Assembly (NCBI GenBank): GCA_017541375.1
Contig: JAFXZE010000005.1
Coordinates: 62,001-126,000, forward strand
DNA: 64,000 bases
Reading direction: 5' to 3'
DNA from: Clostridia bacterium
GTDB lineage: Bacteria; Bacillota; Clostridia; Christensenellales; UBA1242
The translations under genes and the position numbers were made by a program. This document shows, piece after piece, positions 25,644-34,284 of the stretch (positions are counted from its first letter, which is position 1; every line of letters begins with the position of its first letter). Under the pieces are notes generated by a model that was not told the origin of the DNA, did no database searches, and saw nothing but the letters and a program-made list of their open reading frames with translations.

Positions 25644-26414
25644 ATGGCACTAAAACCCGCAATATGCACCCAATGTGGCGCACAAATTGAAGTGGATGAC
25701 TCTCATGAATCGGGAATCTGCTCTCAATGTGGCACTGCTTTCGTCACCGAAAAAGTCATCCAACAAAATGTAAATAATGTTAACATTGAAAATGCAACCA
25801 TTGTTCAGCAGGGCTTTAACCCATATCTAGAAGAAGTGGACAAATGCATTTCACTTATGAAAGATTGTAAATATGCTAAAGCGGAAAGTGAATTGACCGC
25901 ACTTATTGATAAATACCCTCACAAAGGAATGGCGCGATTGCTTTGTGCAAACTTTCAACTACATGTATTAAAAAACCTTGATAGCAACGGAAAGTATGCA
26001 TATACTACTCGAATGAATTGGGCAACTTACAAAGAGCAATCAGATTTTGAAGTATCAAAATATGACCCTCAATCCACCTCCGACCGCCCACCAAGCATAT
26101 CACTCATTCCCCCAATTCCCGGTTCTGAAGGAATTTATTCACAAATCTTCCCTGTACTTACCCAAGAAGAAACTGACAGATTTTATGAATACATCGAAGA
26201 ATTTCGTGAAGAGCTAATGGCTTTTTTTGAAGTAATTAAAAACCAAGATGAAATGGTAGAACGCTACGAGCTTGCTTGTAAAATTTCTCAAAATGATAGT
26301 CAAGAAAAAGCAAAAAAGAAGAAAAGAGCCCAGATCGGAGGACTGATTTTCCTAGGAATATTGACAGTCTCACTAATCACTCTTATCATACTATTTCTAT
26401 GCCATGTTATATAG
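25644..26414 (+). CDS. Zinc-ribbon protein with C-terminal membrane anchor
   Basis: 256 residues. A zinc ribbon (CTQCG residues 8-12, CSQCG 26-30), an Asn/Val/Gln linker, a helical domain (residues 55-220, possibly TPR-like: LMKDCKYAKAESELTALIDKYP) and one C-terminal helix (residues 230-254) preceded by KKKKR, so tail-anchored with the bulk in the cytoplasm. GGAG lies upstream. Similar architectures occur in the 17-20 kb cluster. Function unknown. Confidence 0.75.
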   Translation: MALKPAICTQCGAQIEVDDSHESGICSQCGTAFVTEKVIQQNVNNVNIENATIVQQGFNPYLEEVDKCISLMKDCKYAKAESELTALIDKYPHKGMARLLCANFQLHVLKNLDSNGKYAYTTRMNWATYKEQSDFEVSKYDPQSTSDRPPSISLIPPIPGSEGIYSQIFPVLTQEETDRFYEYIEEFREELMAFFEVIKNQDEMVERYELACKISQNDSQEKAKKKKRAQIGGLIFLGILTVSLITLIILFLCHVI

Positions 26415-26415
26415 C

Positions 26416-26449
26416 AAAAAACTCTATTCCGTAGAATAGAGTTTTTTAA
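26416..26449. terminator. Bidirectional terminator
   Basis: A 14-bp stem (AAAAAACTCTATTC with its complement), loop CGTA, serving the zinc-ribbon gene and the convergent InlB-repeat gene. Confidence 0.9.
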
Positions 26450-29284
26450 TTATTCAAGATTTATAAAATCTCTGTCATATAGTAAAACTAATCTAAGTAT
26501 AGCTGCATCAATTTCATCTACAGAAGCATCAAAATTGAAATCATAGTCATAGTTATATTTGCTAAAATCATACGCAGGATCCTTAGCATCAATTACTACC
26601 CTAGTATTAAAATAATAGTTCAAATCTTTTGCATCAATATTTCCATCTTCAACTAAATCAAGCTTATCCTTAGTTAAATTTAATGCTGGTAAGAAATTGG
26701 TGTACAACTCATTTACAAGATTTAAATAAATATTGAGTGCATGCAGATCAAAACGGTCTACTTGCCCATCATAGTTTAAGTCAGCAATTGCAGCGTCATC
26801 TCGTGAAAGTGCCACTTTGTCTTTTATATATGACTTTAATGTTAACAAATCATATTGATTAACTAAGCCATCTTTATTGATATCACCCGCTGGTATATTT
26901 ATAAATTTGGCATAAATGGTCATGTCCTCATTTACAGTAAATCCATTTTTGAAATCAACTGGTTGAGTGTATTCTTGGTCAAAATACCACCCCACAAATG
27001 TTCTTCCTGTGCTTTGGCAAGTACCAAGTTTTGGCAAAACACAGCCACGAGCCATAGTTGCCTTTGAAATGAAGTTACTTCCATCAATTTGCGGTATTAC
27101 TTTGGTTAGTGTAACTACCTTAGGTAAATCATTTCCTATCCATTTAGCATACAAAACTATATCTTCGTCAATTGTTTTTCCCTCTGCAGGAATCACAAAG
27201 CTAACAGTGCACGCTCTGTCAATATACCATCCACCAAATGTATAATCTCTACGCGTAGGAGTGAATAGTGAATAAATCTTCTCTCCTTTTACAATTCTCT
27301 GTGGATTATACTGAACCATTTCATCAGCTGTGTAATTTCTATAAAGTGTAATAGTAACTCTTTCATCTACTTTTTTGTTCCACTTAGCATATAAGCTAAT
27401 GTCTTCGTTTAGCACATATCCGCCTGCTGGTATCACAAATGGTGTTGTACCATTTCTGTCTAGATACCATCCAGCAAAGATATAGCCTTCACGAACTACT
27501 TTTGTAGGTAATGAAGTTATCTTTTCCCCTTGCTTTTTGGCTTCTACCATCAATACACTATTATCAGTCTCACTGTAGTTTGAGTAGTAGCAAATCTCTA
27601 CTTCTTCACTTATCTTGTTCCACTTAGCATATAAGCTAATGTCTTCATTTAGCATATATCCGCCTGCAGGTACCACAAATGGTGTTGTACCGTTTCTGTC
27701 TAGATACCATCCAGCAAATGTGTATCCTACCCTTGTAGGTATAGGTACAACATTCAACCTTTCACCAAGTGTTATACTTATAGTGTTAAATATTTCGTTA
27801 TCATCATTTGAATAGTTGTTATAAAATACTGCACTAACCTTTGCCTCAACATTTTTAGTCCACTTTGCATATAAGCTAATGTCTTCGTTTAGTACATATC
27901 CGCCTGCTGGTATCACAAATGGTGTTGTACCGTTTCTGTCTAGATACCATCCAGCAAATGTGTATCCTACCCTTGTAGGTATAGGTACAACATTCAACCT
28001 TTCACCAAGTGTTATACTTATAGTGTTAAATATTTCGTTATCATCACTTGAATAGTTATTATAAAATACTGCACTAACCTTTGTCTCGACATTTTTAGTC
28101 CACTTTGCATATAGCATTGTGTTAGCTATAATAGTTTTTCCGGTACTAGCTATTACAAATGGCTGAGTAGCCTCTCTATCCAAATACCACCCACCAAAAG
28201 TATATCCTTCTCTAGTTGGAGTTGGCAAAGAATAGATAACATCTCCATTTGTAATAGTCATTACATCAAATGTTGTATTATCTTGCACATCATAATTGGT
28301 GTATAGATAGATATTTACTTTTTCTGCCACAATTTCTGTCCACTTTGCGTATAAGTGCACTACATGCGCTTCATCAGCATAATCAGCAAGCACTATCCCG
28401 TTACCATCTACAAAGGCTGGTTTAGTAAATTCACTATCAAAATACCATCCATCAAATTGCATATTATCTATAGGTTGTACATCAGGAGCTGAATTAATAA
28501 CAGTATCCCCAGTCATCTCATCGCTCATGTAGGTATCTGCCTCACTTGCTGATACATGATATGCTACCTTGTATATTTTTTCATAGTATTCAGGTATTTT
28601 TTCAAAATAAGCATATATATACAAGTTATTCTTTACAGAAATCTCGCCCTCGATTGGTGTTACACCATTATCATAACGCCATCCAACAAACTTATACCCT
28701 GCTTTGTGCAAATCTGGTAATTTCACAGTAGTATCTTTAGCGATAAGTATAGTTTCGCTAGTATAATTATATGAATCGCTTCTTTTTACTAATACATTTA
28801 ATTTATTATATTTATCTGCTTTAACATTTACCCACTTAGCGTAAAATGTACGGTTAAAACTAATAGTAGCCCCATCTCTACTCAACTCGAATTTACTCAA
28901 AAAATTCCTGTCAATATACCATCCATCAAAAACAAATCCATCTACAGCTGGTGGTGTAGGCATCTGACGCAAGATTGAGCTACGGCGAATATCATCCACA
29001 CAATCGCTACCAACGAATCCATAATTTTTAAAAGTTACAGACACATATTGCTTGATCATTCCAGGTATATTATCTTCATATATCTCGCGCCTTGATTTTT
29101 GGTAAATCGCATTTGAACTAGCGGTAAATGTATTTTCCCATTCTACACTATTTTCATTAGCACTAGTCGCATAGCTTACTTCGCTAACAGCCTTCGCTGA
29201 AGCTGGAATATTTGAAAATACAGCTGTGCCACAAAGTATGCTTACACCCAGAGCCAATGCCAAAGTTGTTTTTAAAAACTTCAT
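26450..29284 (-). CDS. Surface protein: InlB B-repeats plus dockerin modules
   Basis: 944 residues. Signal peptide (residues 1-31, cut after ASA). Then about nine InlB B-type (Listeria-Bacteroides) repeats of 70-80 residues, each with a GY.F.GWY.D core and a .LYAKW end (residues 75-800). Two of them are almost identical over 240 bp. The C-terminal 140 residues carry one full dockerin-like pair (GDINKDGLVNQYDL, ADLNYDGQVDRFDL) and a diverged second pair (VEDGNIDAKDL, FNFDASVDEIDA). No LPXTG motif, so attachment through the dockerin is possible. Start ATG 29284 with AAAGGAG. Confidence 0.85.
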   Translation of the reverse strand: MKFLKTTLALALGVSILCGTAVFSNIPASAKAVSEVSYATSANENSVEWENTFTASSNAIYQKSRREIYEDNIPGMIKQYVSVTFKNYGFVGSDCVDDIRRSSILRQMPTPPAVDGFVFDGWYIDRNFLSKFELSRDGATISFNRTFYAKWVNVKADKYNKLNVLVKRSDSYNYTSETILIAKDTTVKLPDLHKAGYKFVGWRYDNGVTPIEGEISVKNNLYIYAYFEKIPEYYEKIYKVAYHVSASEADTYMSDEMTGDTVINSAPDVQPIDNMQFDGWYFDSEFTKPAFVDGNGIVLADYADEAHVVHLYAKWTEIVAEKVNIYLYTNYDVQDNTTFDVMTITNGDVIYSLPTPTREGYTFGGWYLDREATQPFVIASTGKTIIANTMLYAKWTKNVETKVSAVFYNNYSSDDNEIFNTISITLGERLNVVPIPTRVGYTFAGWYLDRNGTTPFVIPAGGYVLNEDISLYAKWTKNVEAKVSAVFYNNYSNDDNEIFNTISITLGERLNVVPIPTRVGYTFAGWYLDRNGTTPFVVPAGGYMLNEDISLYAKWNKISEEVEICYYSNYSETDNSVLMVEAKKQGEKITSLPTKVVREGYIFAGWYLDRNGTTPFVIPAGGYVLNEDISLYAKWNKKVDERVTITLYRNYTADEMVQYNPQRIVKGEKIYSLFTPTRRDYTFGGWYIDRACTVSFVIPAEGKTIDEDIVLYAKWIGNDLPKVVTLTKVIPQIDGSNFISKATMARGCVLPKLGTCQSTGRTFVGWYFDQEYTQPVDFKNGFTVNEDMTIYAKFINIPAGDINKDGLVNQYDLLTLKSYIKDKVALSRDDAAIADLNYDGQVDRFDLHALNIYLNLVNELYTNFLPALNLTKDKLDLVEDGNIDAKDLNYYFNTRVVIDAKDPAYDFSKYNYDYDFNFDASVDEIDAAILRLVLLYDRDFINLE
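27618..28110 (-). repeat. Two near-identical 240-bp InlB-repeat units
   Basis: The units at about 27618-27857 and 27858-28097 match almost base for base (for example the 50 bases from 27681 recur at 27921), with only scattered changes. Other repeats in the gene are far more diverged, so this pair reflects a recent in-gene duplication. Confidence 0.85.
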
Positions 29285-29417
29285 GTTTTTCTCCTTTTAA
29301 CTATATTTCCAAATTTCTTGGATTGTGCTAGTTTTACCATTATATGCAAATTTTGTCAATATGTTTTATAAAATTAATACAAAATAAAAAGAAAGACATT
29401 TCTCTACAAAGAGACAC

Positions 29418-29447
29418 AAAAAAAGAACTTTATCATCGATAAAGTCC
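29418..29447 (-). terminator. Terminator of the 549-residue protein gene
   Basis: Stem GGACTTTATC/GATAAAGTTC (one G-U) and T7 on the minus strand, about 80 bases after the stop codon. Confidence 0.75.
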
Positions 29448-29525
29448 TTTATACATCTTCTTTTTCTTTTAAATCACAATCCCCAAAGTGATTTTGTTTA
29501 CCTTTTCTTTTACAATTATAGTTAC

Positions 29526-31175
29526 TTAAGCTATTGGCTCTCTTACTGCATTAGCAATAGGCATTACATATGTAGCATTTGTTACTATCCTACCTGCAGC
29601 AACTTCAGAATTGAATGTAACTTTTACACTAATCTCTGGCTCGTTTCCACTTGTGTAGTTAGAATTCATATCATTTAAAAATGTTTGTAATGAACCACTC
29701 ATGTTACTTAGCTTGATGTAATAGTGTTTGCCACCTACCATTCCATAATCATCTGCCCTAACTCTTGTTGTGCGAACTTGCGTTAATCTACCGCTGCAAG
29801 TTTTACCATTAATACTACCAGTTAGTTCAATATCTAGATATGGATTAAAATTACCTTCTGGATCTAAGTCGTAATTAACCAACTCCAAGTAATAGTTATT
29901 CTTATATTTTACAAGTTTACCCAATTGATATTGGTCGCTAACTGCTGGAGTATTTGCATCATCATCAGTATTATCACCAACGTTATCTCCAGGGTTGATT
30001 TCTGTAGTTGGTTTTACAAGTTGCAAAGTTTTTGTTTCTCGATACACATCATTTTGTGCACTGAACCAGTTTAATTCGATGATTGTATATCCACGAGCTT
30101 CAAAGTAGTAACTAAATTCAACATTCACTTCATCAGCTAGCGCAATAATTCTTGACAATACTGTAAAGTTACAGTCTGCGTCATAACGTTCGTCATCTAT
30201 TATTACAGCAGCTTCTACTTTGAAAGAATCTTTAATTAATTGAGTAGAATCATCTGCTGCGCTTTTTTCTCTGTAGTATTCGATTTTCTCATCTCTAACC
30301 TGTTCTGCATAAGCCTTGAATTCATTCCAAGCTTCCCCATAAGTTTTTTCTTGTCCGTTGTCAATTACTATACATTCATCAATACTCGTAGGATTATTAA
30401 TATCTAATTCACTACTTGCATCATCATCGCCGATGTTATCTCCGGTATTGTCGCTGGTTTCATCACCAGTGTTGTCTCCGGTATTGTCTACTGTGTTATC
30501 ACCATTAATATCACCCGTGTTATCTTCATCTGTTGTCTGTTGTTCAGCCTGCAGTGCATCAAGCAATTGTTGCAAAGCTTGCAATGGTTCTTGTTGGGCA
30601 CTGATCATTTCTTTTTGCTCATTAATCAATTGCTTCAATGCATTGATTCTTCTTTGTAATATTCTGATATTCTTTTGTAGACTGTCAGATTGAGTTTGTT
30701 GTTCAGCAATCATGTCCTTTTGCTCATTAATCAATTGCTTCAATTCGTCGATTTTTTCTTTCAATTGTCCAATAGTATTTTGCAAATCACTAGATTGTGT
30801 TTGTTGTTCTGCGAGTAGTTCTTCGTAACGCTTTTGTTGATCTGCTAGAAGCTCTTCATAACGACTTTGTTGCTCAGCTAGCATTTCCTCCTGATTTTTT
30901 AGAAAATTCTGCATACTCTCATCTTGTTTTTGATTTGCTTGTTCTTGTTTAGCTAAGTCTTGTTTTACCATTTCCAAATAATCTTGCCACATTTCATTAT
31001 CTTTTTGCATCTCAGATAATGAAGTTTCCACCACGGTAGAGTTTTCTACTGGAACAGCACTTTCCGCCATTCTCGAATTTGTTTGGTCGCCACACGCGGC
31101 GCACACTCCTGTACTAAATACACTAGTTACAGCTAAAGCACCAGCCAATAAGCCAGTTTTTAATTTTTTTAACAT
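29526..31175 (-). CDS. Exported coiled-coil protein with shared C-terminal domain (copy 1)
   Basis: 549 residues. An N-terminal signal (LKTGLLAGALAVTSVFS) ends near VCAAC, an imperfect lipobox, so either a lipoprotein or a secreted protein. Residues 50-215 form a coiled coil of Glu/Gln repeats (RYEELLA(D/E)QQ, QLINEQK(D/E)MI twice). Next come an acidic NTGD(N/E) spacer (about 222-255), a domain of about 130 residues found only in this copy, a second short GDNTGD-type spacer, and the C-terminal domain of about 130 residues shared with the next two genes (from LGKLVK to AVREPIA). Own promoter and terminator. Function unknown; envelope localisation inferred. Confidence 0.8.
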   Translation of the reverse strand: MLKKLKTGLLAGALAVTSVFSTGVCAACGDQTNSRMAESAVPVENSTVVETSLSEMQKDNEMWQDYLEMVKQDLAKQEQANQKQDESMQNFLKNQEEMLAEQQSRYEELLADQQKRYEELLAEQQTQSSDLQNTIGQLKEKIDELKQLINEQKDMIAEQQTQSDSLQKNIRILQRRINALKQLINEQKEMISAQQEPLQALQQLLDALQAEQQTTDEDNTGDINGDNTVDNTGDNTGDETSDNTGDNIGDDDASSELDINNPTSIDECIVIDNGQEKTYGEAWNEFKAYAEQVRDEKIEYYREKSAADDSTQLIKDSFKVEAAVIIDDERYDADCNFTVLSRIIALADEVNVEFSYYFEARGYTIIELNWFSAQNDVYRETKTLQLVKPTTEINPGDNVGDNTDDDANTPAVSDQYQLGKLVKYKNNYYLELVNYDLDPEGNFNPYLDIELTGSINGKTCSGRLTQVRTTRVRADDYGMVGGKHYYIKLSNMSGSLQTFLNDMNSNYTSGNEPEISVKVTFNSEVAAGRIVTNATYVMPIANAVREPIA

Positions 31176-31224
31176 AATAAAAATCTCCCTTTTTTATTTT
31201 GACCCACCCTTTTAGTCTGATTTT

Positions 31225-31253
31225 AGTATATCATACTTATAAAAAATTGTCAA
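31225..31253 (-). promoter_or_regulatory. Promoter of copy 1 of the envelope family
   Basis: TTGACA (31248-31253) and TATACT (31225-31230) on the minus strand, spacer 17. Confidence 0.75.
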
Positions 31254-31270
31254 ACGATTTGAGGTATATT

Positions 31271-31428
31271 TTTAAAAGTTTTTTAAAAAAATTTTGGCTT
31301 ATTTAAGCCAAAAACTAATCCTAATAAAAAAATATTTAAAATAGTTTTAATTTTTTATATAAAAAACAACTAATTCAGTACTATTGTCTATAATACAACA
31401 AAAAAGAATATGCTTTTCAGCATATCCT
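31271..31428 (-). repeat. Duplicated intergenic segment, copy A
   Basis: This spacer, including the terminator of the 378-residue gene, matches 32737-32891 over most of its length (shared CCTAATAAAAAAAT, AAAATAGTTTTAATTTTTTA and TCTATAATACAACAAAAAA). The duplication unit was therefore gene plus flanks, not only the coding part. Confidence 0.75.
31401..31428 (-). terminator. Terminator of copy 2 of the envelope family
   Basis: GGATATGC/GCATATTC stem with T6 on the minus strand. Confidence 0.8.
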
Positions 31429-31492
31429 TTTTATCGTTACTCTCTATATAATCCTTTCAAGAGTAATATCCTCAAAATTATGACCACTTTCC

Positions 31493-32629
31493 TTAAGCTA
31501 TTGGCTCTCTTGCTGCACTAGCAATAGGCATTACATATGTAGCATTAGTTACTATCTTACCTGCAGCAACATCAGAATTGAATGTAACTTTTACACGAAT
31601 CTCTGGCTCATTTCCACTTGTGTAGTTAGAGTTCATATCATTTAAAAATGTTTGTAATGAACCACTCATGTTGCTAAGCTTGATGTAATAGTGTTTGCCT
31701 CCTACCATTCCATAATCATTTGCTCTTACTCTTGATGTGCGAACTTGTGTTAATTTTCCGCTACAAGTTTTACCATTAATACTACCAGTTAGTTCAATGT
31801 CTAGATATGGATCAACATTACCTTCTGGATCTAAGTTGTAATTAACCAACTCCAAGTAGTAGTAATTCTTATATTTTACAAGTTTACCCAATGAATATGG
31901 ATTACTTACTACTGGGGTATTTCCCCCATCTACTGTTCCAGAACCGTTTCCACTATCATTACCAGCACTATCACCAGTATTATTATTTGTGTTACCATCA
32001 GTGTTGGTGTTAGTGTTGGTATTACCGTTTGTGTTGTCGTTAGTATTTGTATTTGTGTTTGTATTTGTGTTGTCGTTAGTGTTGGTATCTGTATTAGTGT
32101 TAGTATTTGTGTTAGTACCTGTATTGGTGTTTGTGTTGTCGTTAGTGTTAGTGTTTGTATTTGTGTTACCATTACCCTCGCCACCAACTTCATTACCTAT
32201 GTCATCTCCGGTGTTAGTATTTGTGTTTGAACCAGTATTTCCATTTAAAGGACTACCATCTTCATCAAACCTATCATCACCAAAGTCAGCTCCAGCACCA
32301 GTACTGTTGCCTGTATTAGTGTTGCTGCTAGTATTTGATGTGTTGCTACCAGCGTTTGGGGTGTTGTTAGTACTGTTTCCAGAGTTTGTGTTTCCACTAG
32401 CACTACCTGCGCCACTAGTGTTTGAGCCGTTTCCACTAGTTTCGTTACCAGCGTTATTACCAGTATTAGTGTTTTCCTCTTGTGCTGTTTGTTGCTCTGT
32501 TTGAGGTGCTACATTAGCTTGAGCGCCCTTTTTGTTAAAGTTTATCAAAGCTACTATACCAAAAGCAAGAGCTGCAGCACAAACTAGAACTACAAAAATA
32601 GCTCCAGTTGTCTTTAAAGCTTTACTCAT
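31493..32629 (-). CDS. Membrane-anchored repeat protein with shared C-terminal domain (copy 2)
   Basis: 378 residues. One N-terminal membrane helix (residues 6-30, no cleavage site seen) with the rest presumably outside. Residues 45-245 are almost only Asn, Thr, Gly, Ser and Asp, mainly (NT)n and DNTNTNTG units, an expected flexible stalk. Residues 247-378 are the conserved C-terminal domain, about 90 percent identical to copy 1, starting YSLGKLVK and ending AAREPIA. Compared with copies 1 and 3 it lacks any extra domain between stalk and C-terminus. Function unknown. Confidence 0.8.
   Translation of the reverse strand: MSKALKTTGAIFVVLVCAAALAFGIVALINFNKKGAQANVAPQTEQQTAQEENTNTGNNAGNETSGNGSNTSGAGSASGNTNSGNSTNNTPNAGSNTSNTSSNTNTGNSTGAGADFGDDRFDEDGSPLNGNTGSNTNTNTGDDIGNEVGGEGNGNTNTNTNTNDNTNTNTGTNTNTNTNTDTNTNDNTNTNTNTNTNDNTNGNTNTNTNTDGNTNNNTGDSAGNDSGNGSGTVDGGNTPVVSNPYSLGKLVKYKNYYYLELVNYNLDPEGNVDPYLDIELTGSINGKTCSGKLTQVRTSRVRANDYGMVGGKHYYIKLSNMSGSLQTFLNDMNSNYTSGNEPEIRVKVTFNSDVAAGKIVTNATYVMPIASAAREPIA
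31975..32230 (-). repeat. Low-complexity (Asn-Thr) coding repeat
   Basis: A 6-bp based tandem tract coding NTNTNTG/NDNTNTN units in the stalk of copy 2. Such tracts change length easily by slippage. It also creates a long false open frame on the plus strand. Confidence 0.85.
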
Positions 32630-32689
32630 TTTAAAAATCTCCCTTCTTTTTTTTATTAACCAATCCCCTATTTTTAATAGGTCGATTTT

Positions 32690-32718
32690 ATTATATCATT
32701 TTTTACAAAAAAAGTCAA
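32690..32718 (-). promoter_or_regulatory. Promoter of copy 2 of the envelope family
   Basis: TTGACT (32713-32718) and TATAAT (32690-32695) on the minus strand, spacer 17. Confidence 0.75.
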
Positions 32719-32736
32719 TAGTTTTAAACCATATTT

Positions 32737-32891
32737 CTAAAACTTTTTTACAAATTTTAGCTAATTTAAACCAAAAACTAGCCCTAATAAAAAAATCTTT
32801 AAAATAGTTTTAATTTTTTATATAAAAAGCATTTGATTTAACACCATTATCTATAATACAACAAAAAAAGAATATGCTTTTTAGCACATTC
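32737..32891 (-). repeat. Duplicated intergenic segment, copy B
   Basis: Counterpart of 31271-31428; contains the terminator of the 343-residue gene and the sequence upstream of the copy 2 promoter. Confidence 0.75.
32863..32891 (-). terminator. Terminator of copy 3 of the envelope family
   Basis: GAATGTGC/GCATATTC stem with T7 on the minus strand. Confidence 0.8.
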
Positions 32892-32962
32892 TTTTTGTCC
32901 TTACCTTTTTTTACAATCCCTTCAAAATTGTAATATCTTCCTTAAAATTATGAACACATTCC

Positions 32963-33994
32963 TTAAGCTATTGGCTCTCTTACCGCATCAACAAGAGGCA
33001 ATACATAAACAGCATTTGCTACTATCTTACCTGCAGCAACATCAGAATTGTATGTAACTCTGATACCAATCATTGGCTCATTTTCATTTGTGTAGTTAGA
33101 ATTCATATCATTCAAAAATGTTTGTAATGAACCACTCATGTTGCTAAGCTTGATGTAATAGTGTTTACCATCTACCATTCCGTAATCATCAGCTCTAACT
33201 CTTGTTGTACGAACTTGCATTAATTGACCAAAACGATCTTTACCATTAACACTACCAACTAACTCAATGTTTAGATATGGATTAAAATTACCTTCTGGAT
33301 CTAAGTTGTAATTAATCAACTCCAAGTAGTAGTCAGTCCCATCTTTTACAAGTTTGCCCAATGGGAATGGGTTGCTAACTGCTGGGGCAGTAAACTCTAC
33401 ACCAACCATTCTAGCAAGCTCCTCATCCATATACTTACTCTTTTTTTCGTCGTTTACAACAGCTTGAACAGCTTCTTTAATTTTTGCGAAAAGCTCATCT
33501 TTCTCGCTCTCTGTTTCCTCTGTTGATTCGGTACATGCCCTGCAGTAATCAACATAGTGTTTAATAGCATCTTTTACTGTACCTGGCAAACTTTGATATT
33601 TGTACAAGTATGCAGCTTCATAAGCAAATTTGCTAAAATCAGCCCAATTAGCGTGCGCATCTACTGGAGTATCTCCCTCATCTCCAGTTCCAGGATTGTC
33701 TCCTGTGTTATCACCGGTATTGTCGCCAGTGTTGTCACCAGTGTTATCACCGGTGTTGTCACCAGTATTGTCACCAGTGTTATCACCTGTGTTATCACCG
33801 GTATTGTCGCCAGTGTTATCACCGGTATTGGTGTTTTCTTCTTGTGATGTCTGTTGATCGTCTTGAGGTATAATCTTAGCTTTGGTATCTTTCTTGTTAA
33901 AGTGAATCAAAGCAACGATTCCTGCAGCAATTGCAGCAACACAAATCAAAACTACGAAGACAGTTCCGATAGTTTTAAAAACTTTGCTAACCAT
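32963..33994 (-). CDS. Membrane-anchored repeat protein with shared C-terminal domain (copy 3)
   Basis: 343 residues. N-terminal membrane helix (residues 8-32, similar to copy 2), a stalk of about eleven TGDN units (residues 56-100), a Lys/Glu-rich helical domain with a CRAC motif (residues 112-198) absent from the other copies, and the conserved C-terminal domain (residues 205-343, LGKLVK to AVREPIA), somewhat diverged (NGKDRFGQLMQ in place of NGKTCSG(R/K)LTQ, so a cysteine is lost). Its promoter has an inverted repeat placed 15 bases upstream of the -35 box. Function unknown. Confidence 0.8.
   Translation of the reverse strand: MVSKVFKTIGTVFVVLICVAAIAAGIVALIHFNKKDTKAKIIPQDDQQTSQEENTNTGDNTGDNTGDNTGDNTGDNTGDNTGDNTGDNTGDNTGDNTGDNPGTGDEGDTPVDAHANWADFSKFAYEAAYLYKYQSLPGTVKDAIKHYVDYCRACTESTEETESEKDELFAKIKEAVQAVVNDEKKSKYMDEELARMVGVEFTAPAVSNPFPLGKLVKDGTDYYLELINYNLDPEGNFNPYLNIELVGSVNGKDRFGQLMQVRTTRVRADDYGMVDGKHYYIKLSNMSGSLQTFLNDMNSNYTNENEPMIGIRVTYNSDVAAGKIVANAVYVLPLVDAVREPIA
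33699..33834 (-). repeat. 12-bp tandem repeat coding TGDN
   Basis: About eleven copies of a 12-bp unit (minus strand AACACTGGCGAT-like) with synonymous third-position changes, coding the TGDN stalk of copy 3. Confidence 0.9.
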
Positions 33995-34051
33995 TTTTTT
34001 ATTCTCCCTTCTTTTATTCTAACCAATCCCCTATTTCTCTTGGTCGCCCCC

Positions 34052-34080
34052 ATTCTACCACTTTTTCCCCAAGTTGTCAA
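34052..34080 (-). promoter_or_regulatory. Promoter of copy 3 of the envelope family
   Basis: TTGACA (34075-34080) and TAGAAT (34052-34057) on the minus strand, spacer 17. Confidence 0.7.
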
Positions 34081-34095
34081 TACTTTCTTGAGTTA

Positions 34096-34142
34096 TTCTA
34101 CATGTGTAGAATTATTTTATTGTTATTTCTACAATTGTCGAA
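34096..34142. promoter_or_regulatory. Pair of inverted-repeat protein-binding sites
   Basis: TTCTACATGTGTAGAA (34096-34111, perfect 7-bp arms) and TTCTACAATTGTCGAA (34127-34142, one mismatch) start 31 bases apart, about three helix turns. The first lies 15 bases upstream of the -35 box of the copy 3 promoter. The right halves TGTAGAA/TTGTCGAA resemble Spo0A boxes; the core TACAnnTGTA resembles BlaI/CopY operators. Binding protein unknown. Confidence 0.55.
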
Positions 34143-34226
34143 ATTTTTAATAACCTCTACCTATATATATTATATATAAATATAAGCACCATTTTTTTAA
34201 ATTATTAAATAAAATTAGCTAGCGCC

Positions 34227-34255
34227 TTGACTAATCAAAAAAAATGTGATAATCT
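34227..34255 (+). promoter_or_regulatory. Promoter of tig
   Basis: TTGACT (34227-34232) and TAATCT (34250-34255), spacer 17, about 30 bases before the start codon of tig. Confidence 0.65.
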
Positions 34256-34284
34256 GATATAACAATATTTCTCGGAGGAAAGTA

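Noticed and set aside
31930..32504. Long open frames on the plus strand (171 residues) opposite the Asn/Thr repeats
   Set aside because: They read the low-complexity repeat in antisense as Val/Leu runs, have no ribosome site, and the minus-strand frame has signal, stalk and a conserved domain.
33690..33840. Possible CRISPR-like array from the regular 12-bp units
   Set aside because: No unique spacers; units are contiguous and code TGDN in frame.
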